Assembly (NCBI RefSeq): GCF_918797505.1
Contig: NC_092801.1
Span: 21,080,116-21,144,115, forward strand
Length of the DNA: 64,000 bases
Source of the DNA: Bemisia tabaci
Taxonomy: Eukaryota; Arthropoda; Insecta; Hemiptera; Aleyrodidae
Reading direction: 5' to 3'
Both the position numbers and the translations under genes were made by a program. Below are positions 30,373-41,449 of this stretch, in pieces (positions within the stretch are counted from its first letter, which is position 1; every line of letters starts with the position of its first letter). The notes under the pieces are model-generated. The model made no database searches. It was not told where the DNA came from and saw nothing but the letters and a program-made list of their open reading frames with translations.

Positions 30373-30777
30373 ACTAGAGTACCTATATTGAGAGAGTATG
30401 GCCACTGGGCCCCATGGAGAGGCTTAGGACCCAAAAATGGCGGTGCTTTGTTTCGGTTTTTGTGGATGGGAGGGGGGTCATTGCCAACTTTTGACGGTTA
30501 TCACCAACCGCACTTGCTGCCAACCTTACTACACCTAAGATAATTTTTCTCAAAAATTGCACACGATTAGCCTTAAAGATATGTAAAGAAGTCGCAATAG
30601 TGCATTTGGGTAAATTTCTCGTTACGATAAGCAAAGAAAACTACATTTTGAGTCATTTTGCATTACATTAATTTATGGCGTTCGCCATTTTTGGGTCCTA
30701 AGGGCTCCATTCAGCCTAAGATGGCTGAGCCAATCAGAGGTAGTAACCCAGTGGCCATACTCTCTCAATATAGATTC
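30373..30777. mobile_element. Inverted-repeat element related to M
   Basis: TATTGAGAGAGTATGGCCAC and TTAGGACCCAAAAATGGCG on the left are mirrored at 30680-30775. The right arm holds an extra block of about 35 bases including GAGCCAATCAGAG. Confidence 0.6.
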
Positions 30778-31202
30778 GCTATATATGATGGAGTGAAAGC
30801 GACAATACTCAACGATGCGACAACACAGAGTCATCGTTTGATTGGCCGCGGATCGATGGATGCGGTCTGCGTCGGAAGGGCGAAAGGGGCGGCGGCGGGG
30901 GGGGCGGTCCCCCGGGGGCTCCGGGCCCGGGGATGCAGATGTCTCTTGTCAGCCCACAGTTGTCGCAAAAAGGCACACACGTCAGGAGCAGACCTTTCAG
31001 GAAATATCAAATCCCTATCATCCGTCCCGCGAGCGGCCCGACAGTCCTCTGTTTTCCGTCGCGCAATGCAACTAATGACGCGGCTCAGACTTTTTATCGC
31101 TTTCCGAAGTATAGGCGGGGTTACGCCAGGGAAAACGCCACATGAGCACCCGGACGCTGTCGAATCCTCCGGGAAAATCGCGGAATTTCGGGGAACTTTT
31201 TA
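30778..31202. other. GC-rich unique DNA, no gene recognised
   Basis: A 198-codon frame spans 30658-31254 but begins in a repeat, ends in FF, and is low-complexity and Arg/Ala/Gly-rich because of base composition. It is not called as a gene. Confidence 0.4.
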
Positions 31203-31210
31203 CTGCCGAT

Positions 31211-31646
31211 CAGTGTTCGAAACTCACAGGCGCCAACGCGCCAAATGCGCCTAAAGAATCGGTCATGGCGCCTAAAAGTTGAAGGCTCTGCGCCAACGTG
31301 GCCCCTAAAAATTGCCGACAAAAAATCTGGATTTTCACAGGAAGTCACATAAAGAAAGAAAAACAAATCTATTTGACTTGAAAAAACTCACAATTTTCAG
31401 CACTACAAGTGAGAGCTTGCTTTACCTATTCTTCGCGATTTCATTCTTAGTGCTTTTGTCTTCCCCACGTTATGGCTCCTTGCTAGTTCTGTTACGGAAA
31501 CATATTGCGTCTAGCTTTTCACTAAATGCACCGTAATATATAGGCAAAAAGCCAATTTGGCCCCTAAAAAATCTTCAATGGCGCCTAAAAATCGGGCTTG
31601 ATGCGCCACATGGCTCCTAAAACTCAAAGGTGAGTTTCGAACACTG
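31211..31646. mobile_element. FF, hAT-type MITE
   Basis: Perfect 17-bp TIRs, CAGTGTTCGAAACTCAC and its mirror. An exact 8-bp target duplication, CTGCCGAT, lies at 31203-31210 and 31647-31654, which places it in the hAT superfamily. The interior repeats GCGCCTAAA and TGGCCCCTAAAAA near both ends. It has no transposase. Confidence 0.92.
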
Positions 31647-31717
31647 CTGCCGATGGAAAAAAGTAGCTTGGGTCCAGAGTCCAGACTCTTGAAAACATTG
31701 ACAAGAAAAAATACTCT

Positions 31718-31944
31718 CACTGGAAAAAAAACACATTGGATCTAGAGTCCAGACTCTTATAAACATCGACAAGAAAAAGTGCTCTTGATTCAATAAGAAT
31801 CTAGCTTAAATCAAGAACCAAGCCTCTTAATTTAAGCGGATTTCGTTTTGATTCAAGCAAAAATCCGATTGAATCAAGAGTATTTTTTCTTGTCAATGTT
31901 TTCAAGAGTCTAGACTCTAGATCCAATGTGTTTTTTTTCCAGTG
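31718..31944. mobile_element. Family C copy 4, inside C3
   Basis: CACTGGAAAAAAAACACATT to its mirror. It breaks the C3 motif AATACTC/TTGATTCAATCGG. Confidence 0.9.
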
Positions 31945-32054
31945 TTTGATTCAATCGGACTTTTTTCTTGAATCGAAAGGAAATTCGCCTAAATCAAGAG
32001 GCTCGGCTCTTCGATTCAAGGAAAAATCGGATTAAATCAAGAGTATTTTTTCTT

Positions 32055-32280
32055 CACTGGAAAGAATCACATTGGATCTAGAGTCTAGACTCTTAAAAAC
32101 ATCGACAAGAAAAAATACTCTTGATTCAATCAGATTTAAGCTTAAATCAAGAACCAAGCCTCTTAATTTGAGCGGATTTTCTTATGATTTAACCTTAAAT
32201 CTGATTGAATCAAGAGTACTTTTCCTTGTCAATGTTTTCGAGAGTCTGGACTCTAGATCCAATGTGTTTTTTTTCCAGTG
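32055..32280. mobile_element. Family C copy 5, inside C3
   Basis: It breaks the C3 motif TTTTCTTGTCAATG, leaving TT on both sides as a 2-bp duplication. Confidence 0.9.
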
Positions 32281-32303
32281 TTGTCAATGGTATTGAGAGT
32301 CTG

Positions 32304-32596
32304 CAGGCTGATTGTTGAAATTGATAGACAAAGCGATGGACATAGAAGACAGGGCAAACGAAGCGATCCTATTGGTGGAAGTGGCTGGTTACAATGACAC
32401 TAGAATGGCTCCGGGACAGGTTAGACTAACTAACAGCAACCGACAAGATTTGTCTCTGGACAAGATACCCCACACTTAGTCCATCATTTCCCACCTTACT
32501 CTATAAGAACCACCCGTTTTGATCGATAGGATCGCTCCATACTCCCTATGTATTCTTTGTCCATAGCTTTATCTGTCAATTTCAATTATCAGCCCG
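32304..32596. mobile_element. Family U copy 1, inside C3
   Basis: GGCTGATTGTTGAAATTGAT is mirrored by GTCAATTTCAATTATCAGCC. It interrupts the C3 motif GAGTCTGGACTCTAG. Confidence 0.8.
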
Positions 32597-32704
32597 CTGG
32601 ACTCTAGATCCAAGCGACTTTTTTTTCCAGTGTCGACATTTAAATTTTTCAGAGAATGTTCTATGCATTATACTGGAATGTAACTGAAACTTTCGATGTA
32701 AAAT

Positions 32705-32959
32705 GGATTGCATTTTGCAAAAAGAAACCAAAAGCATTTCAATGTTGCTAAGATTGTGAAATTTCTATTGTCTTGGAAGAAAAACCTGACTATCCGTAAA
32801 CAGTTTCTATTTTACTCGCTAAAAACTGTAAATTCCAGACGGAATTACCATGTAAATTGCATATTTTTTCATGATTTCAGTGATTTTATTGCAAAGGATG
32901 AAGTTTCACAATTTTAGCGTCATTGCAATGCTTCTGATTCCTTTTTGCAAAATGCAATC
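32705..32959. mobile_element. Family K-like copy with longer interior
   Basis: GGATTGCATTTTGCAAAAAG is mirrored by CTTTTTGCAAAATGCAATC. It is 255 bp, against about 145 bp for other K copies. Confidence 0.65.
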
Positions 32960-33542
32960 AAAATATTAATAACGTCCCTGAGAAAGTAATATTTTATCAG
33001 TAGAGGATCGGCAATGTCTGAATTTTCTTATGTGATGCTTTCTCATAGCACGAAACGCCGACGCCGCACCGTCAGAACATAAAGGAAATTTTTAATGCCA
33101 AATCTTACACAAAAACTTATTTTATTGATACTCCTAGGTATTTTCTCTGCATTTTCACAGAATTTTATTAGCAATTCGATCTAGTGCGTCTGTAGGTTCT
33201 ATAAAAAAAATTCCATACACTGTTAAAAATTGAGGAATGGAATTCGGTCCCCCGGGGTTTACATAGTGCCCAAAAAAACCGAGTTGATATGGGTGCAAAG
33301 TGAAATTAACACCACGAAAGCGTACAGGGAGTAGATTCCGCTCCGTAATAGTGTAAGTCACTCCGTGACGTGAGTGAATTCCGCTCCGCATTCATATCAC
33401 TCGAGGTTTTTGGGTGCTGTTAGACTCCGGAACAGAATTTCACTCCAATATTTTAATAATGCAACTTTTTTGAGAAGCACATATTTTTTCAAAAGAAAAT
33501 TTAGGCAAAATGCAAATGCACATTGCCATTCTTAACATTATA
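32960..33542. other. No gene recognised
   Basis: Contains ACACTGTTAAAAATT at 33219, which looks like one end of a MITE whose partner I cannot find, and repeated GAATTCCGCTCCG-like words at 33300-33390. Confidence 0.35.
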
Positions 33543-33760
33543 TTGCGGTGTTAAGGAAAAACACCACAAATATACCCAGACGTTTCAGAATTTTCCTAAA
33601 CCTAATTTCCTTGATAATTTATAAATTTTGCCAATTTTTTTAACGTTTACAAAATTGTATTCACGAGTCAATATAAAATGTCGGTTTGTTTAGAATAAAA
33701 ATATTCATAACTTTCTTTCGAAAATGGATATTTTATTAGGAGAAGTTTGGCAACTTCGCT
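33543..33760. mobile_element. Family A copy 8, degraded
   Basis: TTGCGGTGTTAAGGAAAAAC and a weak right arm with GAGAAGTTTGGCAACTTCG. The right terminus is lost. Confidence 0.6.
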
Positions 33761-33849
33761 GGTTTCCGGCGCGCATCCCGTCGACATGCAACTAATGACG
33801 CGACTCTGAAGTTTTATCGCTCCTCGAAGTATAGACAGCACCACTACCA

Positions 33850-34098
33850 TAGTAAGTAAAAACGCCCCACGAATATTAAGACGGTACCACTTTTTCGCTT
33901 GTGAAACAGGATTTTCCTTTGTAATGCATGTATATTATACGCTGAAATCGTCACAGAATTGTATTTACAATTTAATTTTTTGTGTCACTGAGTTTCGAAG
34001 AAAAATAATAACGCATTTTCCCGAAAATAAATATTTCATCGAGAGACGTTTGGCAACATACGATTGCCCATAAGACGTTATTCCTCAGCTCGGCAAAT
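33850..34098. mobile_element. Family A copy 9, degraded
   Basis: TAGTAAGTAAAAACGCC to GACGTTATTCCTCAGCTCGG, collinear with A but strongly diverged. Confidence 0.6.
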
Positions 34099-34149
34099 TA
34101 ACTGTCGAGCTTTTTCCGGGAATCCAGCTTGAAGCGGGGATCAAACACT

Positions 34150-34979
34150 CCGTCATGCGAAGGAAGAACGCCGTGCGAGCTTTCAAACGTTGCCAAATTT
34201 CATCGAAAGGAATATTAAAATCCGAATAAAGGTAAAGATATTATTCGTAAATGTCTTGACAATTTCAAGAACGATGAAATCTACATAATTTTTTCTTTTT
34301 TCTTTCTTTATTAAATATACAGAGAACTACAATGGAGATGTTGCATGTGTGAGGAATTTGCGATTTGACTGTTGATTCTTATGTAAAAGTTCGCGAGAAA
34401 CACGATGGTGCCACTGGTTTTCTCTGAAATCAACTCCCAAGCTCAAAAAAAGCTCTCAAGTTGAGGCCAAAATGGAGGGGATATCCCACGCTATCCTGAG
34501 AGTCCACTTCTACATCAAGACAAACTCTCCATGCAAAGATAGGGAGCAAATACATTGACAGGGCTGCCACTTTATTTGGGGACTCTAAAACTAAAACACG
34601 GCAGCCCTGTCAATGTATTTGCTCCCTATCTTTGCATGGAGAGTTTGTTTTGATGTAGAAGTGGACTCTCAGGATAGCGTGGGATATCCCCTCCATTTTG
34701 GCCTCAACTTGAGAGCTTTTTTGAGCTTGGGAGATGATTTCAGAGAAAACCAGTGGCACCATCGTGTTTCTCGCGAACTTTTACGACTATCTACGACTAC
34801 TAATCGACAGTCAAATCGCAAATCCCTCACACATGCAACATCTCCATTTTGAATAAAAGTCTCTGAAAAATATTACAAAAAAGTTTACTCTAGCGTTTCG
34901 AAATAATGCATAATATTTTATCGGGAGAAATTCGACAACGTTCGAGTCTCTATACGCTGTTTTTCCTTTAGCACGACAG
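34150..34979. mobile_element. Family A copy 10, interrupted by F4
   Basis: The left arm has AGGAAGAACGCCGTGCGAGC and the right arm ends CTGTTTTTCCTTTAGCACGAC. F4 separates them. Confidence 0.75.
34331..34848. mobile_element. Family F copy 4, inside A10
   Basis: A 518-bp palindrome, centred near 34590 where GGGCTGCCACTTTATTTGGG meets its mirror. It is the cleanest F copy. Confidence 0.92.
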
Positions 34980-34980
34980 A

Positions 34981-35241
34981 TTACCGGGGTAAGGAAAAAC
35001 ACCGTATGAATAATCAAATGTTGCCCAATTTTCTCCGCTGAATCATTTTTTTTTTTTTTTTCGAGAAACGTTATGAATATTTTCTCGTGTATTTTTTCAA
35101 ATATCTTGAATCAATCTGTCAATAACATTCCATGAAAAATCGAAAATAAAATATTCACGAGTTTCCCGGAGAGTTCGCATTTTACCGAGGGAAATTTGGC
35201 AACACCTAAGGGCTTATGCGGCGTGCTTCCTTAGCGGGGCA
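34981..35241. mobile_element. Family A copy 11
   Basis: TTACCGGGGTAAGGAAAAAC to GGCGTGCTTCCTTAGCGGGGC. It starts directly after A10. A 17-T run lies at about 35047-35063. Confidence 0.8.
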
Positions 35242-36020
35242 TGAGAATTGTTCCAAGAGAGAGAGCTGTCATACAGTTGCGCGCAACTTTGGAATCGCAC
35301 AACTTCTATTATTGCACAATTTGACGACACAGAATTCAGAGGAAGACCGAATTTCAATATAAACGAAGACAAACTCTACGAATTTATCAAACTTTGTCAA
35401 ACTTGTCCAAAATGTCAAATATTTGGAAACTAGATTAAAGTTTCGCCAAACTCCAGCCATGCTTACTAATTAATTACAAAACTGTGACAGACTTGATCTA
35501 AATTTTGTCACGTCTCGATCAAACAATCTGACACTCAAGATGTTTATCAACCTTGAAAAACTTGGCGGATTTTTTTATAAAATGATGAAACGGCTGCAAA
35601 TCTAATACAACGTGTGCCTGACTCCGTCCGATGAGATCAAATTTTCAAAAATCAGTGCCTTCCTCGACGGATCTTTCGCAATATGACTTCAAAATAGATA
35701 ATTTGAAAAAGTTTTCAAAAAGTTCAATACAGCGTTGAAGAACTTTGACGGTGTTAAATAAATTGGCAGAGCAGGTGAGAACTTGATGGACAGACGAACC
35801 TAATACTTTGAAAGCATTGTTGCAAGTTCGCGCAGCTTTGGTGACCCTGCGAAGCTCAAGTTGTGGGATAAGTGCGGCCTACAATTGGATTTAATTTGAC
35901 AAAAAGGAACCAGTGCGATTACAGTGTTTTCAAAATCTTGAAACTTCTCCTATTCTTTTAAAATATGTACAGTATTAAAATTTACACAATTATTTTCCTT
36001 TAAAATTAACAATTTTTTTG
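35242..36020. other. No gene recognised
   Basis: Reiterated TTTGTCAAACTT-like words at 35380-35600. A K-related block (GGATTTAATTTGACAAAAAG) begins at 35888 and resembles 37716-37870. Confidence 0.35.
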
Positions 36021-36247
36021 CACTGGAAAAAAAACACATTGGATCTAGAGTTCAGACTCTTGAAAATTTTGACAAGAAAAAATACTCTTGATTCAATCGG
36101 ATTTTTTCTTGAATCAAAACGAAATCCGCTTAAATTAAGAGACTTGGTTCTTGATTTAAACTTGACTCTGATTGAATCAAGAGTACTTTTTCTTGTCGAT
36201 GTTTTTAAGAGTCTGGACTCTAGATCCAATGTGTTTTTTTTCCAGTG
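36021..36247. mobile_element. Family C copy 6
   Basis: CACTGGAAAAAAAACACATT to TTTTTTTTCCAGTG. Flanks are TG and TT, so the 2-bp duplication is imperfect. Confidence 0.9.
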
Positions 36248-36510
36248 TTTGGTTCAAAACAATTGAACATAGCCTCAAACCAAAATGTTAGGATATTTGT
36301 CAGAAAAGCTGAAAATGAGAAATTTCGTAGCAATTTTACTACTTTTGGGCAATTCGTACTCATACGAATCAAAAATCTATCACAAAAAACCCATTCCCTT
36401 AGATTACTCAATTGACTTTCGAGGCTACCTTCTCATGTTGAACCGATCTATATCGATACAATCCCACCTGATTGACGTACCTATCGAATACGATCCATTG
36501 AAAACGATGA
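36248..36510 (+). mobile_element. Family Z copy 1
   Basis: GGTTCAAAACAATTGAACAT and, at the far end, GTTGAACCGATCTATATCGA face each other. The whole aligns with the complement of 44325-44600. A signal-peptide-like frame at 36285 lies entirely inside this repeat. Confidence 0.65.
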
Positions 36511-36572
36511 TTCCTTCGCCTTAGAAAACTAGATAAAAAAAGTGCCACCGGTGACTAAATCCCCTTCCTATT

Positions 36573-36826
36573 CTGCCGTGCTAAGGAGAAACGCCGTATG
36601 AACATTCGAGAGTTGCCAGATTTCCTCCAATAAAATGTTCATTTTAACGGAAATTTACGAATGTCTTTCCTTGAAATTTTCAGGAACTTCGGGTGAACTT
36701 GCGAACAAAATTATCTGAAAAACTGAAAGAAAGATATTCATAAATGTACCAGGAAATGTTTGTTTTTTTCAAAGGAAATTTGGCAACGCCGGAGGGTTCT
36801 TACGGCGTTTTTCCTTGGCGCGGCAA
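36573..36826. mobile_element. Family A copy 12
   Basis: Full TIRs with TATT at 36569-36572 and 36827-36830. Confidence 0.92.
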
Positions 36827-36830
36827 TATT

Positions 36831-37190
36831 TCCGACGGGGAAAAGTTGCGTACTGTTCGCCTCGCATCGCCAACTTGTCGCATGTTCCGGAAGTCCGGGA
36901 TGAAGGGGTGGTAATAGTGGGAACGGGGTGCGACAACTGCAGGTTCGGGTCGGGAGGGGGAGAGGGGTGGTTGGCGGATTAGGAGAGCAGTTAGCGTCAG
37001 GTGGATAAAGGTCAGGGGTCGGGGAACGGACTACTAAACGCGATGGGGATTTTATGAGGGTACGAGGGGGGGAGGAGGAGGAGGAGGGGCGTGGACGAAA
37101 AAAGTCTCGGGCGACATTTTCGCTGAACCCTAAGCAAACCTCCTCCGGGTTGCCAAACTTGAAGACTCGAATTCTCTCAGGTTGATTCCT
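36831..37190. other. Purine-rich unique DNA, GGA run
   Basis: G-rich, with a GAGGAGGAGGAGG tract near 37070. A minus-strand frame of 151 codons here reads a Pro/Ser/Thr-rich low-complexity string and is not called. Confidence 0.4.
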
Positions 37191-37605
37191 CACTGAGAAA
37201 AAACTCTCGGTGTATTTACTGAGAAAAGGGTAAAATTACCAAGAATTCAGGGTTCTATTTGATCCAGTTTTTTCTTGGTAAAATTACCATTTATGGAATT
37301 GGTAATTTTACCGAGAAATCTCGGTAAAATTAATGAACTTTCTCGATAGTTTTACTGGACCTTGGTAAAAACGCCAATATTTTTTATCGACTGTGGTAGA
37401 ATAGCCGAGATAAAATGGCAAAGTTACCGGCAATTGATTACCAATAAAAGTGGTATTCTTACCTGAAAAAAAAACAGTGAAAATACCGGGTTTTAGGTAA
37501 GCTTGCCAGTCTGTCTTGGTAAAATTACCAATAATTGGTAAAAAAAGTGAGATGGTAAAGGTACCAACGGACCTTGGTAAAAACGCCGAGAATTTTTCTT
37601 CAGTG
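37191..37605 (+). mobile_element. Family H copy 2
   Basis: CACTGAGAAAAAACTCTCGG to GAGAATTTTTCTTCAGTG, collinear with H1 throughout. Confidence 0.9.
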
Positions 37606-37618
37606 CTCCGGAGGAAAT

Positions 37619-38324
37619 CACGGGAAAAAATTGAATGTTGATTCAGCATTTATACTGTTTTAAAAATGTTGGTGCACCCCAAAATCACTTAACGTGAATG
37701 AGGAGGAGACCGTAGATATGGATCGCATTTAGCAAAAAGGAACCAGCGCAATTACAGTGTTGTTAAAATGTTGCTGCTTCATAATTAAATAAATTGGTAA
37801 TTTTGAGGGGAAATAATTGTGTAAATTTTAATACTGTACATATATTCAGCATTTTTCAAAAGAGAAAAAGAATTTGCACGCTTTTGGGCGATTCAAAAGA
37901 AATTTTTGCAAAATTTTGCAAATTTTGAATGAAATTGAACAAATAGATTTTGAGATATGGCTGTACACAGAAAAAGGGTACGTCTGATGGACGGACATAA
38001 CTTATTTCAAGTATGGTTTTTTTCGACTCTGGGCACCTTAAAACGCCTAGAAATGATGAATTTTCAATTATTTTTTTATTTTATTTTTTTTTTTTTTTAT
38101 TTTTTGCTTTGGACGATGACAGTACTTACTCTACCCGCGAGGAGAGCGAGAAAGTAACAAGTATCAAACGTTTATCTTATTTTTGAAAAAATGCTAACTC
38201 AACATTGACTTTGTTAATATAACCGCAGGCGTAGTTAACCTAGTATTTTTTTAATTCAGCATTTATACTTGTCGCATATTTTTTTAACTTTATAAATGCT
38301 AAAGCAACATTCAATTTTTCCGTG
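37619..38324. mobile_element. Family X copy 2, interrupted
   Basis: CACGGGAAAAAATTGAATG at the left and CATTCAATTTTTCCGTG at the right, with AT on both sides. About 500 bases of other DNA lie inside, including a K-related block at 37716-37870 and a long T-rich tract near 38075-38105. Confidence 0.7.
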
Positions 38325-38336
38325 ATAAGCGGTATG

Positions 38337-38596
38337 CTGCCTTGCTAGGGTAAAAACGCCGTATGAACCTTCAGACGTTGCCAAGTTTCCTCTAATAAAA
38401 TGCGAATTTTCAGGAAAATCTGTGAATATCTTTATCCGAACTGTTCAGGGTATTTTATTCGAAATTTTACTTACAATAACTGGAAATTTTACTAAAAAAG
38501 TATGCGTAACTTTTTTACGGAATAATTTTCTTACCTGAGGGAATTTGGCAACATTCGAATGTTCATACGGCGTTTTTCCTTAGCGCGGCGCGGCGG
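38337..38596. mobile_element. Family A copy 13
   Basis: CTGCCTTGCTAGGGTAAAAA to CCTTAGCGCGGCGCGGCGG, with TATG at 38333-38336 and 38597-38600. Confidence 0.9.
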
Positions 38597-38600
38597 TATG

Positions 38601-39224
38601 TGCGACAAAACTTCACGTTCCTCTAATTAGTGTTTCCGAAAGAGAGGGAAAAGTTGCATTTTAAATAAATGGAGTATAAAGTTGTCGCCCATGCATTAAA
38701 AACCATACAATGCGAGCACGGTTCTCCAGTTTTGCTCTAAAACTACCCTGTCCTGCCATGAAAATTAGCAGTACGCACAAAATAAGCTTATGTATGAGTA
38801 TTGTACTAATTCATGTTTCCTGGAGGAAGATACATGAGGTCAAAAAGAGGACTTTTGAATGTGAAGGGGATCAAGTTGCGACCCGCCCATTCAGAACCGT
38901 ACAATTCACACTCGGTTCTCTAGTTTTCCTCTAAAGGTTTAAAAGCAATGTTCTGCACTTATAGTCTCTTCAACAGCATAATTCTTCCTGTCGAGGTCCA
39001 AGATGCGGGGGGGGGGGGAGGGGGGCGAATGCAACTGAGGATTAAATAGGGACGGAACAATTTGTCTTTATTTAGTACATTGGCCGGAGCAAGGGATGCA
39101 AAAGTGATGCTAACGCTTCGATGCAACAATTCGAGCTCGAAAGATGTCCGCGTTGCATATTCTAAAAAATGAAGGAGCTTCGACTTTTCTTGCCTGGCTG
39201 CACGCAGGGCCCGAATTATTTTGT
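38601..39224. other. No gene recognised
   Basis: Unique except for a G-run at about 39007-39027. CCATTCAGAACCGTACAATT-like and ATACAATGCGAGCACGGTTC-like words near 38705 and 38887 may be an old duplication. Confidence 0.35.
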
Positions 39225-39232
39225 CTTCCGAC

Positions 39233-39384
39233 TAGTGGCGTGGCGTGCTTTGCGACTTATCGATGTATCTGTCATTTAAACCTATGGGAATGGATCGATA
39301 AACAGATCGATCAGATGGATCGATTATTTACCATAGCTTCAAATGGGAAAAAATCGATGATCGATCATTAACGCCTCACCATTG
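39233..39384 (-). mobile_element. Family G copy 1, hAT-type MITE
   Basis: TAGTGGCGTGGCGTGCTTTG to CGCCTCACCATTG. Exact 8-bp duplications CTTCCGAC lie at 39225-39232 and 39385-39392. The body is rich in ATCGAT. Confidence 0.92.
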
Positions 39385-39440
39385 CTTCCGACTTAAAGAG
39401 TACCGGGAGAAAGTGTAAAAGGCCCTAGTCTGTTCGACTT

Positions 39441-39760
39441 CAGGGTGTCTACTAAAACAGGCTGGCCAAAAATCAGTTCTTTTACAGTAATTTTTCAGTA
39501 CATTCCCGAGAAATTCAGTACCTCCTTAACAAAAATTCAGTACTCCTTCGATACCTTCATTTGACGAAATTAAGAAAATTTAAAAAATTTGAATTTTTCG
39601 CTCAAATTGCGATAAAAATAACACAGAATTGAATATAGTTCCTTCTTCCTCTAGGAACTTCTTGCGGGATTTCCGCACTTTTTCAGTGCTTCCGGATCGC
39701 CTGTAAAATATCAGTACCACTTCCGGACTTTCCTAAAATTCCGTACTTGTAGACACCCTA
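39441..39760. mobile_element. Family B-like element with different words
   Basis: The TIRs equal those of B (CAGGGTGTCTA and TAGACACCCTA), and GACTT is duplicated on both sides, 5 bp. The interior shares no sequence with B1-B3. It is instead filled with TTCAGTAC and TTCCGGACTT words. Confidence 0.88.
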
Positions 39761-39773
39761 GACTTGAGTTAAC

Positions 39774-39925
39774 CAGGATTTGTCTGCATTTTGCGATTAG
39801 GAACTACGATTTCTGACTCACCGTAAAAACACTTACGTACATAGGGAGACTAATGATACATACATTGTTTCTAGAATGAGCCTGGAATGTTTGTTCTAAA
39901 TTGCAAAATGTAGTCCAATTCCTCC
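39774..39925. mobile_element. Family K copy
   Basis: GATTTGTCTGCATTTTGCGA on the left and TTGCAAAATGTAGTCCAATT on the right. The interior CACTTACGTACATAGGGAGA matches the copy at 45619. Confidence 0.8.
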
Positions 39926-40262
39926 ATTATTGACTCGCAGTTTGACAACACCGCGGCGCCGTCTTAATTATATTTCGATACTAAATAAAGCAGTTCCATT
40001 CGGTCCAGGCTGTATTCCAGCTGAACGAAAACGAGGTCCGATCTCTCAGTCCACCAGCGTTGCCTCGTTTCAGGAATAATATAAACTTCTTCATAGGGTA
40101 CATCGGTGGTTTACGCGGTATTTTATGCATAAGCACCAAAGTACTTACGATAACGCATGTCTTTCAAAAAGGAAACGTCTGATTTCGATCGAGTCCTGCG
40201 TGACGATTGTTAAAACGTTAAATTGAAACCTTCATTGAAACGTTGAAAAGAGACTTATCAAA
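39926..40262. other. No feature recognised
   Basis: Unique sequence. Confidence 0.35.
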
Positions 40263-40266
40263 TATT

Positions 40267-40519
40267 CTGTCGTGCTAAGGAAGAACGCCGTATGAACGTT
40301 CGAGAGCGTGCCAAATTTCCTTCGCTAAAATGTTCATTTTTGCAGAACGTTATGAATATTTTTCTTTGAAATTTTCGGGGCTTCAGATGAAATTGCGAAC
40401 AAAATTATCTGAAAAATTGGAAGGAAATGATGCATATGTTTACCAGGAAATTCGTGTTTTATCAAAGGAAATTTGGCAACGCTTGAAGGTTCATGCAGCG
40501 TTTATCCTTAGGACGGCAG
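40267..40519. mobile_element. Family A copy 14
   Basis: Full TIRs, with TATT at 40263-40266 and 40520-40523. Confidence 0.92.
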
Positions 40520-40589
40520 TATTGATAATCCAGCGGTATCGATCTTTCGATAACAATTCAAAAATTCAGGCGCTGAGTCACAAAAGAGA

Positions 40590-40985
40590 CTTTCCAAATT
40601 CAAAAATATTTGAAGGATTTGAAAATTTAGGGGAAAAAATGATTCAAAAGCTTTTAAATGATTGGAAATCCATGAACTTACTACAAAATATCGCAATCTT
40701 TCAAAATTCAAAAATATTCGAAGGACTTGAAAAATTAAGAAAAAAATGATTCAAAGCTTTTCAATGATGCAGAATCCATTACCTTACCACAGAATTTCGC
40801 AATTTTTCAAAATTCAATAATATTTGAAGGACTTGAAAATTTAGGAAAAAAATTTTTCAAATGTTATTTAAAGATGGAAAATCCATGGACTTACAACGTA
40901 ATTTCGCGATTTCTCAAAATTCAAAAATATTTGAAGGACTTGAAAATTTAGGAAAAAAATTATTCAAAAGCTTTTCAAAGGGTCA
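40590..40985 (+). repeat. 107-bp tandem repeat, about 3.7 units
   Basis: CAAAATTCAAAAATATT recurs at about 40595, 40702, 40808 and 40915. Each unit also has GAAGGACTTGAAAATTTAGG and ATCCATGRACTTAC. Downstream comes CACGAACCCCGACGTGTTC, which also ends the single related unit at 50185-50325. Confidence 0.85.
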
Positions 40986-41441
40986 CGAACCCCGACGTGT
41001 TCCACCTCGAAATTTCTCCTCTCGCTATCTCGTCTCGGTGCCGCGATGGAGCTGACCTAATTGAGCCGGTCGAGGGGATGCGCGGGGGGGGGGGGGGGGG
41101 CGGCGAGGGTTCGGAGTAGAGGATTTTTGCCCCGGAGACGGGGGTGAATTAACATCGGCCGAAGTGACCGGACCCGAGACAGCGGGCTCTTCCATGTTGC
41201 CAGGTTACGCAACGAAAAACAGATATTTTACACAGGTATCGGGGGAGACGTGCTGATTTTTCGGCACTATCTGGCAACGACCGGGCACTTCGACCGGAGA
41301 TGACCGGAGACGCCTGCATTGTGCCATTGTCACCGTTGCGTTCCCATCCATATTCATTGATTACCCCGCCGCACAATGAAAAGAATCGATGGGCGAAATC
41401 GGACAAAATATGGATACTTTAAAAGCTTACACAGGGTGATC
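40986..41441. other. GC-rich DNA with an 18-G run
   Basis: The G-run is at 41083-41100. A single relative of the 153-bp minisatellite arms (GTTGCCAGGTTACGCAACG and ATCTGGCAACGACC) is at 41196-41282. A Y terminus (CCGCCGCACAATG) is at 41367. Confidence 0.45.
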
Positions 41442-41449
41442 CGAAAGTC

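Larger units (their letters stand above)
31655..32632. mobile_element. Family C copy 3, host of three insertions
   Basis: Pieces at 31655-31717, 31945-32054, 32281-32303 and 32597-32632 join into one C palindrome (GGGTCCAGAGTCCAGACTC to GCGACTTTTTTTTCCAGTG). C4, C5 and U1 lie within it. Confidence 0.85.

Noticed and set aside
30658..31254. 198-codon open frame
   Set aside because: It starts in an inverted-repeat element and ends in the hAT MITE FF. Composition is driven by GC-rich DNA, and no domain is visible.
34613..34852. Protein-like frame beginning MYLLPIFAWRV, seen in several places
   Set aside because: It lies in the right arm of family F and recurs only because the palindrome recurs. 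Copies have indels and no selection on frame is visible.
36285..36524. Small secreted-protein candidate (hydrophobic N-terminus)
   Set aside because: It lies entirely within the Z element; the second Z copy does not keep the frame.
41083..41100. G-run as a G-quadruplex regulatory site
   Set aside because: Single homopolymer runs of 18-19 G (also 60115) are common slippage products, and nothing nearby suggests a promoter.
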